Below are positions 17,206 to 24,101 of a stretch of DNA of 59,799 nt, piece after piece (positions within the stretch are counted from its first letter, which is position 1; each line of letters starts with the position of its first letter). The notes beneath the pieces were generated by a model. The model was not told the DNA's origin, did no database searches, and was given only the letters and a program-made list of their open reading frames with translations. A program made the translations under genes and the position numbers. The DNA is from JAPLKX01 sp035530195 (GTDB lineage Bacteria > Hydrogenedentota > Hydrogenedentia > Hydrogenedentales > SLHB01): contig DATKVG010000055.1 in the NCBI GenBank assembly GCA_035530195.1, positions 1-59,799 on the forward strand. Direction: 5' to 3'.

Positions 17206-17285
17206 CTCGCCACTCGCTTTCGTATTGCAGCGCTTTCACCGCGCAAGCAAGCTTGCGCACTCGATAATGCCCATCCTATCAACCA

Positions 17286-18209
17286 TTACCGCCTTCCACG
17301 GGTTCTCAATGCCCGTAAAAGGATCACAAAAATCACGACGCCGACAACCAACGTCCCGAAGGGGAATTCCTTATCATCCTTTGCCGGCGGCACTGGCTGG
17401 GGCTGCTGCCGCTGCTGCCGCCGCTGCGCGACCCGATTGCGCACCTGCTCCAATTCGGCCGCGGCCTTCTGCCCGATCGGCTGATTGTTCACCTGGGCCA
17501 GCGCCTGGATCATCGAGCCGCACAGTTCCGCGGGCAGCGGGGCCAGCAGGTCGAACGCCTCGGCGGCGGCGGTGTCGCCGTCCGACACGTTGACTTCGGC
17601 CAGGATTTCCGACAGGGCCTTCTGCAGGGCCGCGGGGTCGTCGGCCCGTCTGTACGAATGCACCTTGGTGGCCAGGGTGTGATCCCGCTTCATGTTCACG
17701 CCGATCACATCCATGGTGATCCCGCGGGCGATGATGTCCGGCGTGTATTGTTCTGTGAGCGAACCGTCGGTCGCCTCCCCATCGGTCACCACCAGCAGCC
17801 GGTAGGAACCATAGCCGTACTGTTTTGTCCGCTCTTCGAGAAGCCGGTCCGCACCGGTTTTGATGAACCGGCCCAGGGGGGTATTACCGCCGGGTCGGGG
17901 CAAACCGATGGCTTTTGCGAGTGCGTCATTGTCGCGCGGGCCCAGCGGATAGAGCCAGGGGGTGGGGACGTTCGTGCCGCTGAACACCAGCAAGCCAACG
18001 TGCGTGGTTTCGGGTATGCGCGTCAGGACGCTTTGCAGGGCGGCCTTTGCGGCGTCGATTTTCTTGACACCCCCGGGCATCTTTGCGTCCATCGAGCCCG
18101 ATGCATCGAGGATGATGACGACGCAGTCGGCGCGATCTTGAGCCGTGGCGATCGGGGGGGCCACCACAATCAGCGCCGTCAACATCCAAACCAGGTTCCG
18201 AAGCCTCAT
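17286..18209 (-). CDS. Exported von Willebrand factor A domain protein with C-terminal membrane anchor
   Basis: 307 residues from the ATG at 18209, which has GAGGAGG in place; the longer frame overlaps the next gene. A signal peptide (LVWMLTALIVVAPPIATAQD) precedes a vWA domain with an intact MIDAS motif D-A-S-G-S-M (CVVIILDASGSM) and the supporting LLVVTDGEATDGS. The C-terminus has a Gln/Arg-rich linker (RNRVAQRRQQRQQPQPVPPA) and one transmembrane helix (LVVGVVIFVILLRALRTRG). It would display a metal-dependent protein-binding domain outside the inner membrane. It lies ten bases from the 614-residue OmpA fusion gene. MoxR-type AAA and vWA proteins often work in pairs; the AAA here is a different type. 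Confidence 0.88.
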   Translation of the reverse strand: MRLRNLVWMLTALIVVAPPIATAQDRADCVVIILDASGSMDAKMPGGVKKIDAAKAALQSVLTRIPETTHVGLLVFSGTNVPTPWLYPLGPRDNDALAKAIGLPRPGGNTPLGRFIKTGADRLLEERTKQYGYGSYRLLVVTDGEATDGSLTEQYTPDIIARGITMDVIGVNMKRDHTLATKVHSYRRADDPAALQKALSEILAEVNVSDGDTAAAEAFDLLAPLPAELCGSMIQALAQVNNQPIGQKAAAELEQVRNRVAQRRQQRQQPQPVPPAKDDKEFPFGTLVVGVVIFVILLRALRTRGRR

Positions 18210-18219
18210 GGCGGCCTCC

Positions 18220-20064
18220 TCAGAAATCGAAGTCGGCTTTGGTCGCCGCTTCGGCCTGGATCCGCAGTAGCCGGAATTCCACGCGCATATTGGTTGCGGC
18301 CTCTTCCATGCTTGCGGGTTTCGCGATGAACGGCTCACGAATCCCGACGCCCACCGGCTGGATCTGGCTCTTGTCGAACTGGACGTCCTTGGCCTTGACA
18401 TATTCGACAACGGAATCGCGGACGGCCTCGGCCCGTTTCAGCGACAGGTTGAGCGCCGCCTGCATGGTTTCGCGCGCATTATGCTCGGCAATCCCGTCGA
18501 ACGCGCCGCCTTCTATCATCTTGACGACTTCGCCCGTGCGCGACAAGTCGAACGGCTTGCCGTTCAGCGAGTAGACATAGCTGCCCGACGACCCGCTGCG
18601 CTTGAGGATGCCCTTCTCCATCCCGGCCTTCACCAGTTCATATAGCGTCTTGGTGGGGTCGGCGTGGCCGCGGATCGCGATGACGGCGTTGCCGTACTTG
18701 TTGGTAAGCTCGACGACGCGCTGGTACTCGCTGCCGTACCGGTCGACGCTGAACGCGGTCTGGTTGGCGTCGAAATTGATTGTGAACGCGACGATCGTTC
18801 TCTCGTCGAGTGCACCGCCCGTGCTCAGTTCCTCGATTTCTTTTGCGACGGCTTCGGCCTCGAACCGCTCGCCGCGGACGCCCTCGATTTTGGTCAGGTA
18901 AGACGTAAACGCGGGGGCCGAGTAGTCCAGGCCCGATGGCAGGAGGCCCATCCGGTTTTTCGCGTAGCCCCGGCCTACGGCGAGGTCGAGTGCGGATTTC
19001 TGGAACGCATCGAACCCGCTCAGGTTGTCTTTCTGCGTGAAAAACGCGACGTTTCCGGGGTAGCCGACGAACGTGCAGTCGCTGATCAGGCCGTGGGCGT
19101 CGACCTCGGGCGTGGGGATGACCTTTTCGCCGTAAACGCTTTGGGTGAGTCGCAACACGTCAACGTACCGCGGCGAGCCTTTGGTTTCATAATCCTTTTT
19201 CAGATCGATCAGATCTTCGCACGCCTTGAGATATCCCGCCACGAACTTGACGATGGTGTCCTTGTTGCGGTCGTAGAAGTCTTTGCGGCACACGTACACG
19301 TCGGCAATTGATCGCGACATCTCGGCGGTAGATACGAGCACGCGCGCGCCTTTGACAGTGCCTTCCGCGCCGGTCCCGGTGTTCTGCAGGCCACCGGTCA
19401 GGCCCATCATGTCGGGCGTGATGGCGAAACAGGCGGCGACGTCGGTGCGTGTCCGGAACACTTCCGGCGGGGAGTCGGGCGACCCGTTGAGGTCGCGCGT
19501 CCAGACGACCTTGATGTCGTCCCACGACAGTTGGCCGGTTTTCAGGATGTCGTCGAGCATACCCACATGCGGCCCGCCCTGCTGGAGCGCCACCGTCCTT
19601 CCCTTCAGATCCCGCACCGTCTTGACGTCCGGGCGCACCACCATGTGGTCGCCCGCCGACCACGTCATTTGCAGGATGCACACGCCTTTTGTCCTGGGAT
19701 CGGCGCCGATCACGTCGGACGCCAGCCCGATCATGTGGAATGTCCCGCGCAGGAACGGCGTCTTGCCGGCGAGGTAGTCGCGCACCTGCTGGACGAAATC
19801 GTCGCCCGCCGTGAGCTTCAGATTGAGGCCCTGCGCCTGGAGAATCGAGTTGGGCGCGGTGGCGAGCCCGCCGTTGGCGTAGAACGTGGCCACGTCGCCG
19901 CCCCACGTAATGTAGGGAACCGTCAGGGGCGCCGTCTGCGTCACCTCACCCACCGGGACGTTGCCGACGAGGTCCAGAAACGGTTTCTCGGCCCAGGCGC
20001 TCAGAAACAACAGAAACACCAGAATAAGCGTCGCAATCACTGCGGCAACCAGCTTCACGTTCAT
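18220..20064 (-). CDS. Membrane-anchored NitT/TauT-like binding protein fused to an OmpA-like peptidoglycan-binding domain
   Basis: 614 residues. N-terminal anchor (LVAAVIATLILVFLLFLSAW), NMT1-like binding domain (about 45-390: VPYITWGGDVATFYANGGLA, LKGRTVALQQGGPHVGMLDD), and a C-terminal OmpA-like domain (about 425-614). The domain keeps the peptidoglycan-contact pattern: RGHADP with the Asp, and NLSLKRAEAVRDSVVEY with the Arg, then NMRVEFRLLRI; but ~70 residues are inserted between them (SSGSYVYSLNGKPFDLSRTG lies within). It is the first gene of the locus. A binding domain tethered at both the inner membrane and the wall cannot diffuse like a normal import receptor, which argues for sensing or structural work. 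Confidence 0.88.
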   Translation of the reverse strand: MNVKLVAAVIATLILVFLLFLSAWAEKPFLDLVGNVPVGEVTQTAPLTVPYITWGGDVATFYANGGLATAPNSILQAQGLNLKLTAGDDFVQQVRDYLAGKTPFLRGTFHMIGLASDVIGADPRTKGVCILQMTWSAGDHMVVRPDVKTVRDLKGRTVALQQGGPHVGMLDDILKTGQLSWDDIKVVWTRDLNGSPDSPPEVFRTRTDVAACFAITPDMMGLTGGLQNTGTGAEGTVKGARVLVSTAEMSRSIADVYVCRKDFYDRNKDTIVKFVAGYLKACEDLIDLKKDYETKGSPRYVDVLRLTQSVYGEKVIPTPEVDAHGLISDCTFVGYPGNVAFFTQKDNLSGFDAFQKSALDLAVGRGYAKNRMGLLPSGLDYSAPAFTSYLTKIEGVRGERFEAEAVAKEIEELSTGGALDERTIVAFTINFDANQTAFSVDRYGSEYQRVVELTNKYGNAVIAIRGHADPTKTLYELVKAGMEKGILKRSGSSGSYVYSLNGKPFDLSRTGEVVKMIEGGAFDGIAEHNARETMQAALNLSLKRAEAVRDSVVEYVKAKDVQFDKSQIQPVGVGIREPFIAKPASMEEAATNMRVEFRLLRIQAEAATKADFDF

Positions 20065-20224
20065 GGCAAAACCCTCTGCGTCAATGGTTTATCCGCCGCC
20101 TCGGTAAAGCACAACTATAAAGGAAGATCCCTGATTGTGCAACCGTTGCGACGGCCCCCCCGCCGCCCTCACTCGCCCGATCTCTGCCTCACCGGAGATG
20201 CCGCCACTTCGATTAATAATAATT

Positions 20225-20255
20225 ATGCCGACCCTACCCGTTTATTCATCGGCAT
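20225..20255. promoter_or_regulatory. Inverted repeat upstream of the nine-gene locus
   Basis: ATGCCGA, 17-base spacer, TCGGCAT. It lies about 160 bases before the first gene's start at 20064, next to an AT-rich stretch (AATAATAATTAT), where a promoter for the locus would be expected. It could be an operator, but a single seven-base dyad is weak evidence. Confidence 0.25.
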
Positions 20256-20274
20256 GACTAGACTGCAAATGACA

Positions 20275-20301
20275 AGCCCCGGCAAGTATGTTGCCGGGGC
20301 T
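20275..20301 (-). terminator. Hairpin terminator after the flagellin/flaG operon
   Basis: A perfect 11-base stem AGCCCCGGCAA / TTGCCGGGGCT with a five-base loop, 20 bases past the FlaG-like stop. The downstream sequence on the minus strand is only moderately T-rich (TTGTCATTTG). Confidence 0.65.
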
Positions 20302-20320
20302 GATTTGATTCGTGCCCGGT

Positions 20321-20692
20321 CTAGACCGACTCGTCGAATATTTCTCCGCGTAATTCTCTAAGCCGGGCTGCAATCTTAAGCGCTTCCTCGGGAGGAATCT
20401 GCTTAATGATGTGGTTGTCCCGTCCGACGATTTGCGCGACGATTCGTTTTGTGGACTTGTCGATGCGCAACCGTGTTCCGGTCCGTTCGTTCAAAACGAT
20501 CTCGATGGTCTTGCTTGTCCGCTGCACTTTGGTGTTAAGCTCGGGACTCGCTGGCGCCGTCGGCGCGGTTCGTGGTCCCGAAGAAGCCCCTCGTGGGGCC
20601 GCGTCGGCGGTAAGCGGTCGGGGAGCCGGGGCACGTGCAGCGGGCGGCCCCAGTGCTTTGAGCACGGGGTCGGTCACACTGCGGATTCCCAT
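20321..20692 (-). CDS. FlaG-like flagellar protein
   Basis: 123 residues. The first ~60 are low-complexity Ala/Pro-rich; the rest is a FlaG domain: RLRIDKSTKRIVAQIVGRDN, IKQIPPEEALKIAARLREL, with the family-defining V/I-x-x-I-P-P-E-E motif. FlaG proteins influence filament length and are usually encoded next to flagellin, fliD and fliS; fliD and fliS are not in the window. It is 30 bases downstream of the third flagellin in transcription order and probably shares its sigma-28 promoter. Confidence 0.85.
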   Translation of the reverse strand: MGIRSVTDPVLKALGPPAARAPAPRPLTADAAPRGASSGPRTAPTAPASPELNTKVQRTSKTIEIVLNERTGTRLRIDKSTKRIVAQIVGRDNHIIKQIPPEEALKIAARLRELRGEIFDESV

Positions 20693-20722
20693 GTATGTTC
20701 TCCCTTATCTCGCCTAACGGGC

Positions 20723-21538
20723 TCAGCGCAGCAACGCCAGTGCAGTTTGCGGGACCAGGTTGGCTTGTGCGAGCACGGATGTGCCGGCGCTCACCAGGAT
20801 CTGGTTTCGCGTGAACGCGATGGTTTCGGTGGCGATGTTGGCGTCGCGGATGGCGCTTTCGGCGGCGGCGGAATTCTCCTCCTGGATGGCCAGGGTGTTG
20901 ATGGTGAACTCGAGCCGGTTCTGGTACGCGCCGAGGCTGCTGCGCAACGTCGTGACGCTCTGGATCGCCCTGTCGATCGTGCTGATTGCCGCCACGGCCA
21001 GGGCCATGCTGGTGACCCGGATCGCGCTGACCCCCAGGTTGTTCGACGTGGCGCCGCCCATGGTGATGGTCAGGGTCTGGCTGGTCATTGCGCCCGCCTG
21101 AAGCGTTACGGTCTGGGCGACGCTGAGCACCCGGATCCCGTTGAACTCCGTGTCGAACGCGATGCTGTTGATCTGGGCCAGCAACTGGGCGACTTCGCCG
21201 TCCATGGCGGCCCGGTTGCTGTCGCTCTGCGTCCCGTTCGCGGCCTGGACAGCCAGCTCTCGGACACGCTGCAGGATGTTGGTGGTCTCGCTCAGTGCGC
21301 CCTCGGCGGTTTGAACGAGGCTGACCCCATCCTGCGCGTTACGTTGCGCCACCTGCGTGCCCCGCACCTGCGAGCGGAATCCTTCCGCGACTGCGAGCCC
21401 GGCGGCGTCGTCCGCCGCGCGGTTGATGCGCAACCCGCTCGAAAGCCGTTGCAGCGACTGGTTTAACGCATTCGTCGAGCGGCCCAGCATGCGTGCCGTA
21501 TTCAACGCGGGGATATTGGTGTTGATTCGTAATCCCAT
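20723..21538 (-). CDS. fliC: Flagellin, minimal D0-D1 type (copy 1)
   Basis: 271 residues, among the shortest flagellins: only the N- and C-terminal D0/D1 helices and a short central turn. The start MGLRINTNIPALNTARMLGR, the RLSSGLRINRAADDAAGLAV block and the C-terminal EENSAAAESAIRDANIATET with VLAQANLVPQTALALLR are typical. It is preceded by AAGGAGG and a leader hairpin (21561-21580). It is the distal flagellin, 57 bases after copy 2, and nearly identical to it except around the central region (SAIRVTSMALAVAAIS versus STIRVTSMLPAVSAIS). Confidence 0.97.
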   Translation of the reverse strand: MGLRINTNIPALNTARMLGRSTNALNQSLQRLSSGLRINRAADDAAGLAVAEGFRSQVRGTQVAQRNAQDGVSLVQTAEGALSETTNILQRVRELAVQAANGTQSDSNRAAMDGEVAQLLAQINSIAFDTEFNGIRVLSVAQTVTLQAGAMTSQTLTITMGGATSNNLGVSAIRVTSMALAVAAISTIDRAIQSVTTLRSSLGAYQNRLEFTINTLAIQEENSAAAESAIRDANIATETIAFTRNQILVSAGTSVLAQANLVPQTALALLR

Positions 21539-21560
21539 ACTTACCTCCTTGTTATGGCAG

Positions 21561-21580
21561 GACGGGCATCCCTACCCGTC
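21561..21580 (-). promoter_or_regulatory. Leader hairpin with AGGGA loop, candidate CsrA site
   Basis: On the transcript strand: stem GACGGG / CCCGTC closing the loop TAGGGATG, ending 22 bases before the flagellin start. The loop matches the CsrA consensus core (ARGGAUG). The Shine-Dalgarno AAGGAGG contains a second A-N-G-G-A. The hairpin at 22434 has the same loop and spacing with three compensating base-pair changes in the stem. Confidence 0.6.
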
Positions 21581-21595
21581 ACCGTTGTCTTGCTC

Positions 21596-22411
21596 CTAGC
21601 CCAGTAGCGCCAGCGCGGTTTGCGGCACCAGGTTGGCTTGGGCGAGCACCGACGTGCCCGCGCTCACCAGGATCTGGTTCCGCGTGAACGCGATCGTCTC
21701 GGTGGCGATGTTGGCATCGCGAATCGCGCTCTCGGCGGCGGCGGAGTTCTCTTCCTGGATCGCCAGGGTGTTGATGGTGAACTCCAGCCGGTTCTGGTAC
21801 GCGCCGAGGCTGCTGCGCAACGTGGTGACGCTCTGGATCGCTCTGTCGATCGTGCTGATCGCCGACACGGCCGGCAGCATGCTCGTCACGCGAATGGTAC
21901 TGACGCCCAGGTTGGCGGACGTTGCGCCACCCAAGGCGATCGTCAACGTCTGGCTGGTCATGGCGCCCGCCTGAAGCGTCAGCGTCTGAGCAACGCTGAG
22001 CACACGGATCCCGTTGAACTCCGTGTCGAACGCGATGCTGTTTATCTGGGCCAGTAACTGCGCGATTTCGCCGTCCATGGCGGCCCGGTTGCTGGTGCTC
22101 TGCGTCCCGTTCGCGGCTTGGACAGCCAGCTCTCGGATACGCTGCAGGATGTTGGTGGTCTCGCTCAGTGCGCCTTCGGCGGTTTGAACGAGGCTGACCC
22201 CATCCTGCGCGTTACGTTGCGCCACCTGCGTGCCCCGCACCTGCGAGCGGAATCCTTCCGCGATTGCGAGCCCGGCGGCGTCGTCCGCCGCGCGGTTGAT
22301 GCGCAACCCGCTCGAGAGCCGTTGCAGCGACTGGTTCAGCGCATTTGTTGAACGTGCCAGCATTCGGCCCGTGTTCAACGCCGGTATGTTTGTGTTGATG
22401 CGTAATCCCAT
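21596..22411 (-). CDS. fliC: Flagellin, minimal D0-D1 type (copy 2)
   Basis: 271 residues, the middle gene of the tandem. It starts MGLRINTNIPALNTGRMLAR and ends VLAQANLVPQTALALLG. The D1 segments (TTNILQRIRELAVQAANGTQ and AQLLAQINSIAFDTEFNGIR) are shared with the other two copies. It has AAGGAGG before the ATG and a leader hairpin at 22434-22453. The three genes clearly arose by recent tandem duplication. Confidence 0.97.
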   Translation of the reverse strand: MGLRINTNIPALNTGRMLARSTNALNQSLQRLSSGLRINRAADDAAGLAIAEGFRSQVRGTQVAQRNAQDGVSLVQTAEGALSETTNILQRIRELAVQAANGTQSTSNRAAMDGEIAQLLAQINSIAFDTEFNGIRVLSVAQTLTLQAGAMTSQTLTIALGGATSANLGVSTIRVTSMLPAVSAISTIDRAIQSVTTLRSSLGAYQNRLEFTINTLAIQEENSAAAESAIRDANIATETIAFTRNQILVSAGTSVLAQANLVPQTALALLG

Positions 22412-22433
22412 AACTTTTCCTCCTTGAGTGGCT

Positions 22434-22453
22434 TGAGGGCATCCCTACCCTCA
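22434..22453 (-). promoter_or_regulatory. Leader hairpin with AGGGA loop, candidate CsrA site
   Basis: On the transcript strand: stem TGAGGG / CCCTCA closing the loop TAGGGATG, 22 bases before the start codon. Three of the six pairs differ from the 21561 hairpin and all three keep pairing, while the eight-base loop is unchanged. That pattern points to selection on an RNA structure. Confidence 0.6.
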
Positions 22454-22636
22454 GTAGTCTTTTCACCGCTTGCAAGTCACCGCGCGTCTTTTGTGCGGAT
22501 CCTCTTGCGGCATACAGTTCCCGCCTCGCGCATCCCGGCACGCGGGCGCCGGAACGCGTGGCGTCGCGCGTATCACCTCCTTTCCTGCCGGCGGCCCCCT
22601 CTGGAGCGGGCGCGCGGCACCTTTGAAAGCATCTCC

Positions 22637-22667
22637 GCCGCCCCGGGCACACGGTGCCCCGGGCGGC
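22637..22667 (-). terminator. GC-rich hairpin between flagellins 3 and 2
   Basis: A 14-base stem with one mismatch (GCCGCCCCGGGCAC / GTGCCCCGGGCGGC) and a three-base loop, 13 bases after the stop of copy 3. There is no U-tract. It may give partial termination or protect the 3' end of an abundant copy-3 transcript, so that copy 3 is expressed more than 2 and 1. Confidence 0.45.
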
Positions 22668-22680
22668 GATTACTAAGCGG

Positions 22681-23496
22681 TTACCGGAGCAACTGCAGGG
22701 CCGTCTGAGGCACCAGGTTCGCTTGCGCCAGAACCGACGTGCCCGCGCTCACCAGGATCTGGTTGCGCGTGAACGTGATGGTTTCGGTAGCGATGTTGGC
22801 GTCGCGAATGGCGCTTTCGGCGGCGGCGGAGTTTTCTTCCTGTATGGCCAGGGTGTTGATGGTGAACTCGAGCCGGTTCTGGTACGCGCCGAGACTACTG
22901 CGCAACGTCGTGACGCTCCGGAGCGCGGTGTCGATCGTGCTAATGGCCGCCACCGCGAGCGACATGCTCGCCACGCGAACGGCACTGACGCCCAGATTGG
23001 TGGACGTTGCGCCGGCCATCGTGATCGTCAGCGTCTGGCTGGTCATGGCGCCCGCCTGAAGCGTCACCGTCTGTGCAACGCTGAGCACACGGAGACCGTT
23101 GAACTCCGTGTCGAACGCGATGCTGTTGATCTGGGCCAGCAACTGCGCGACCTCGCCGTCCATGGCGGCCCGGTTGTTGTCGCTTTGCGTCCCGTTCGCG
23201 GCCTGGACAGCCAGCTCTCGGATGCGCTGGAGGATGTTGGTGGTCTCGCTGAGCGCCCCTTCGGCGGTCTGCACCAAGCTGATGCCATCCTGGCTGTTTC
23301 TCTGCGCCACCTGAAGCCCGCGCACCTGAGACTGGAAGCCATCGGCGATGGCGAGCCCCGCGGCGTCGTCGGCCGCACGGTTGATGCGCAGCCCGCTCGA
23401 GAGCCGCTGCAGGCTTTTGTTGAGGTCGCCGGTTGATCTCCTGAGCACACGGCTCGTGTTCAGAGCAGGCACATTGGTGTTGATGCGTAATCCCAT
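22681..23496 (-). CDS. fliC: Flagellin, minimal D0-D1 type (copy 3, promoter-proximal)
   Basis: 271 residues from the ATG at 23496, where the flagellin N-terminus MGLRINTNVPALNTSRVLRR begins; a 29-codon upstream extension is not flagellin-like. It is the most diverged and the most ordinary-looking of the three (RSTGDLNKSLQRLSSGLRIN). GGAGG precedes the start. It is the first gene behind the sigma-28 promoter at 23748-23774, with a ~240-base leader. Confidence 0.97.
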   Translation of the reverse strand: MGLRINTNVPALNTSRVLRRSTGDLNKSLQRLSSGLRINRAADDAAGLAIADGFQSQVRGLQVAQRNSQDGISLVQTAEGALSETTNILQRIRELAVQAANGTQSDNNRAAMDGEVAQLLAQINSIAFDTEFNGLRVLSVAQTVTLQAGAMTSQTLTITMAGATSTNLGVSAVRVASMSLAVAAISTIDTALRSVTTLRSSLGAYQNRLEFTINTLAIQEENSAAAESAIRDANIATETITFTRNQILVSAGTSVLAQANLVPQTALQLLR

Positions 23497-23523
23497 ACTT
23501 CGTTCCTCCATGAGTGGTTGGCC

Positions 23524-23548
23524 CCGGCGCGCTTCCCTGCGCAACCGG
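23524..23548 (-). promoter_or_regulatory. Leader hairpin with AGGGA loop upstream of flagellin 3
   Basis: On the transcript strand: GCGC-AGGGAA-GCGC inside an outer CCGG/CCGG pairing, about 28-52 bases before the start. The sequence is unrelated to the other two leader hairpins except for the AGGGA in the loop. The ribosome binding site region reads ATGGAGG, again containing A-N-G-G-A. Confidence 0.45.
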
Positions 23549-23747
23549 TCGAGGCGCCGTCGCTGCGCCTCCAATCCCCGCAACTGCCCGCCCCGTCCAC
23601 TGCGCCGTATTTCGCGGAAATCCGTCGCGGTGGTCCCATCGGGGCGGTTGTGCGCGCAACGCCGGCACTTCCAGCGTTCCCGCGCACCCTTCTCGACTTT
23701 TTCAGCCCGGACGCCTGTTCAGGCCCATTCCCGGACACCTGTCGTTT

Positions 23748-23774
23748 TTATCGGCAACTTGAGCGGAAACTTTA
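23748..23774 (-). promoter_or_regulatory. Sigma-28 (FliA) promoter
   Basis: On the minus strand: TAAAGTTT, 11 bases, GCCGATAA. Both boxes and the spacing are an exact match to the FliA consensus. It faces the flagellin cluster, about 250 bases upstream of copy 3. Confidence 0.92.
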
Positions 23775-24101
23775 GTTTTTCTCAAAAAAAGTTTCGCGGC
23801 CTGCCGAATCGCGGCTGCCGATCTTCGCCGATTTGCACATAAGTCCTTTATTTTCAATCCACTGCGGCCAGTGTTCGCCAAAACGCTGCTGGCGTGTTCT
23901 TGGTTTTTGTCTCCCTTCATCATTTACCCTTCAACCTTTGAAACGCCATGTGTCCTTTCTGTTCAAGTCGCCACCTTTTTTCAAGGTAATACTCTCTTGC
24001 TTAAAGCTGTATAATGGTAGGACTTATTAGCGGGAGGGGCAGCGCCCGCTTTCGAACGAATGAATCATGTTGCGAGGCCGCCAGGAAGAGGGAGGACCGT
24101 C
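23775..24101. other. Non-coding spacer
   Basis: Between the divergent flagellin promoter and the propeller lipoprotein. It is more AT-rich than the surroundings. It should hold the promoter of the rightward gene, but I see no other feature; GGAGG sits at its end as that gene's ribosome binding site. Confidence 0.5.
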
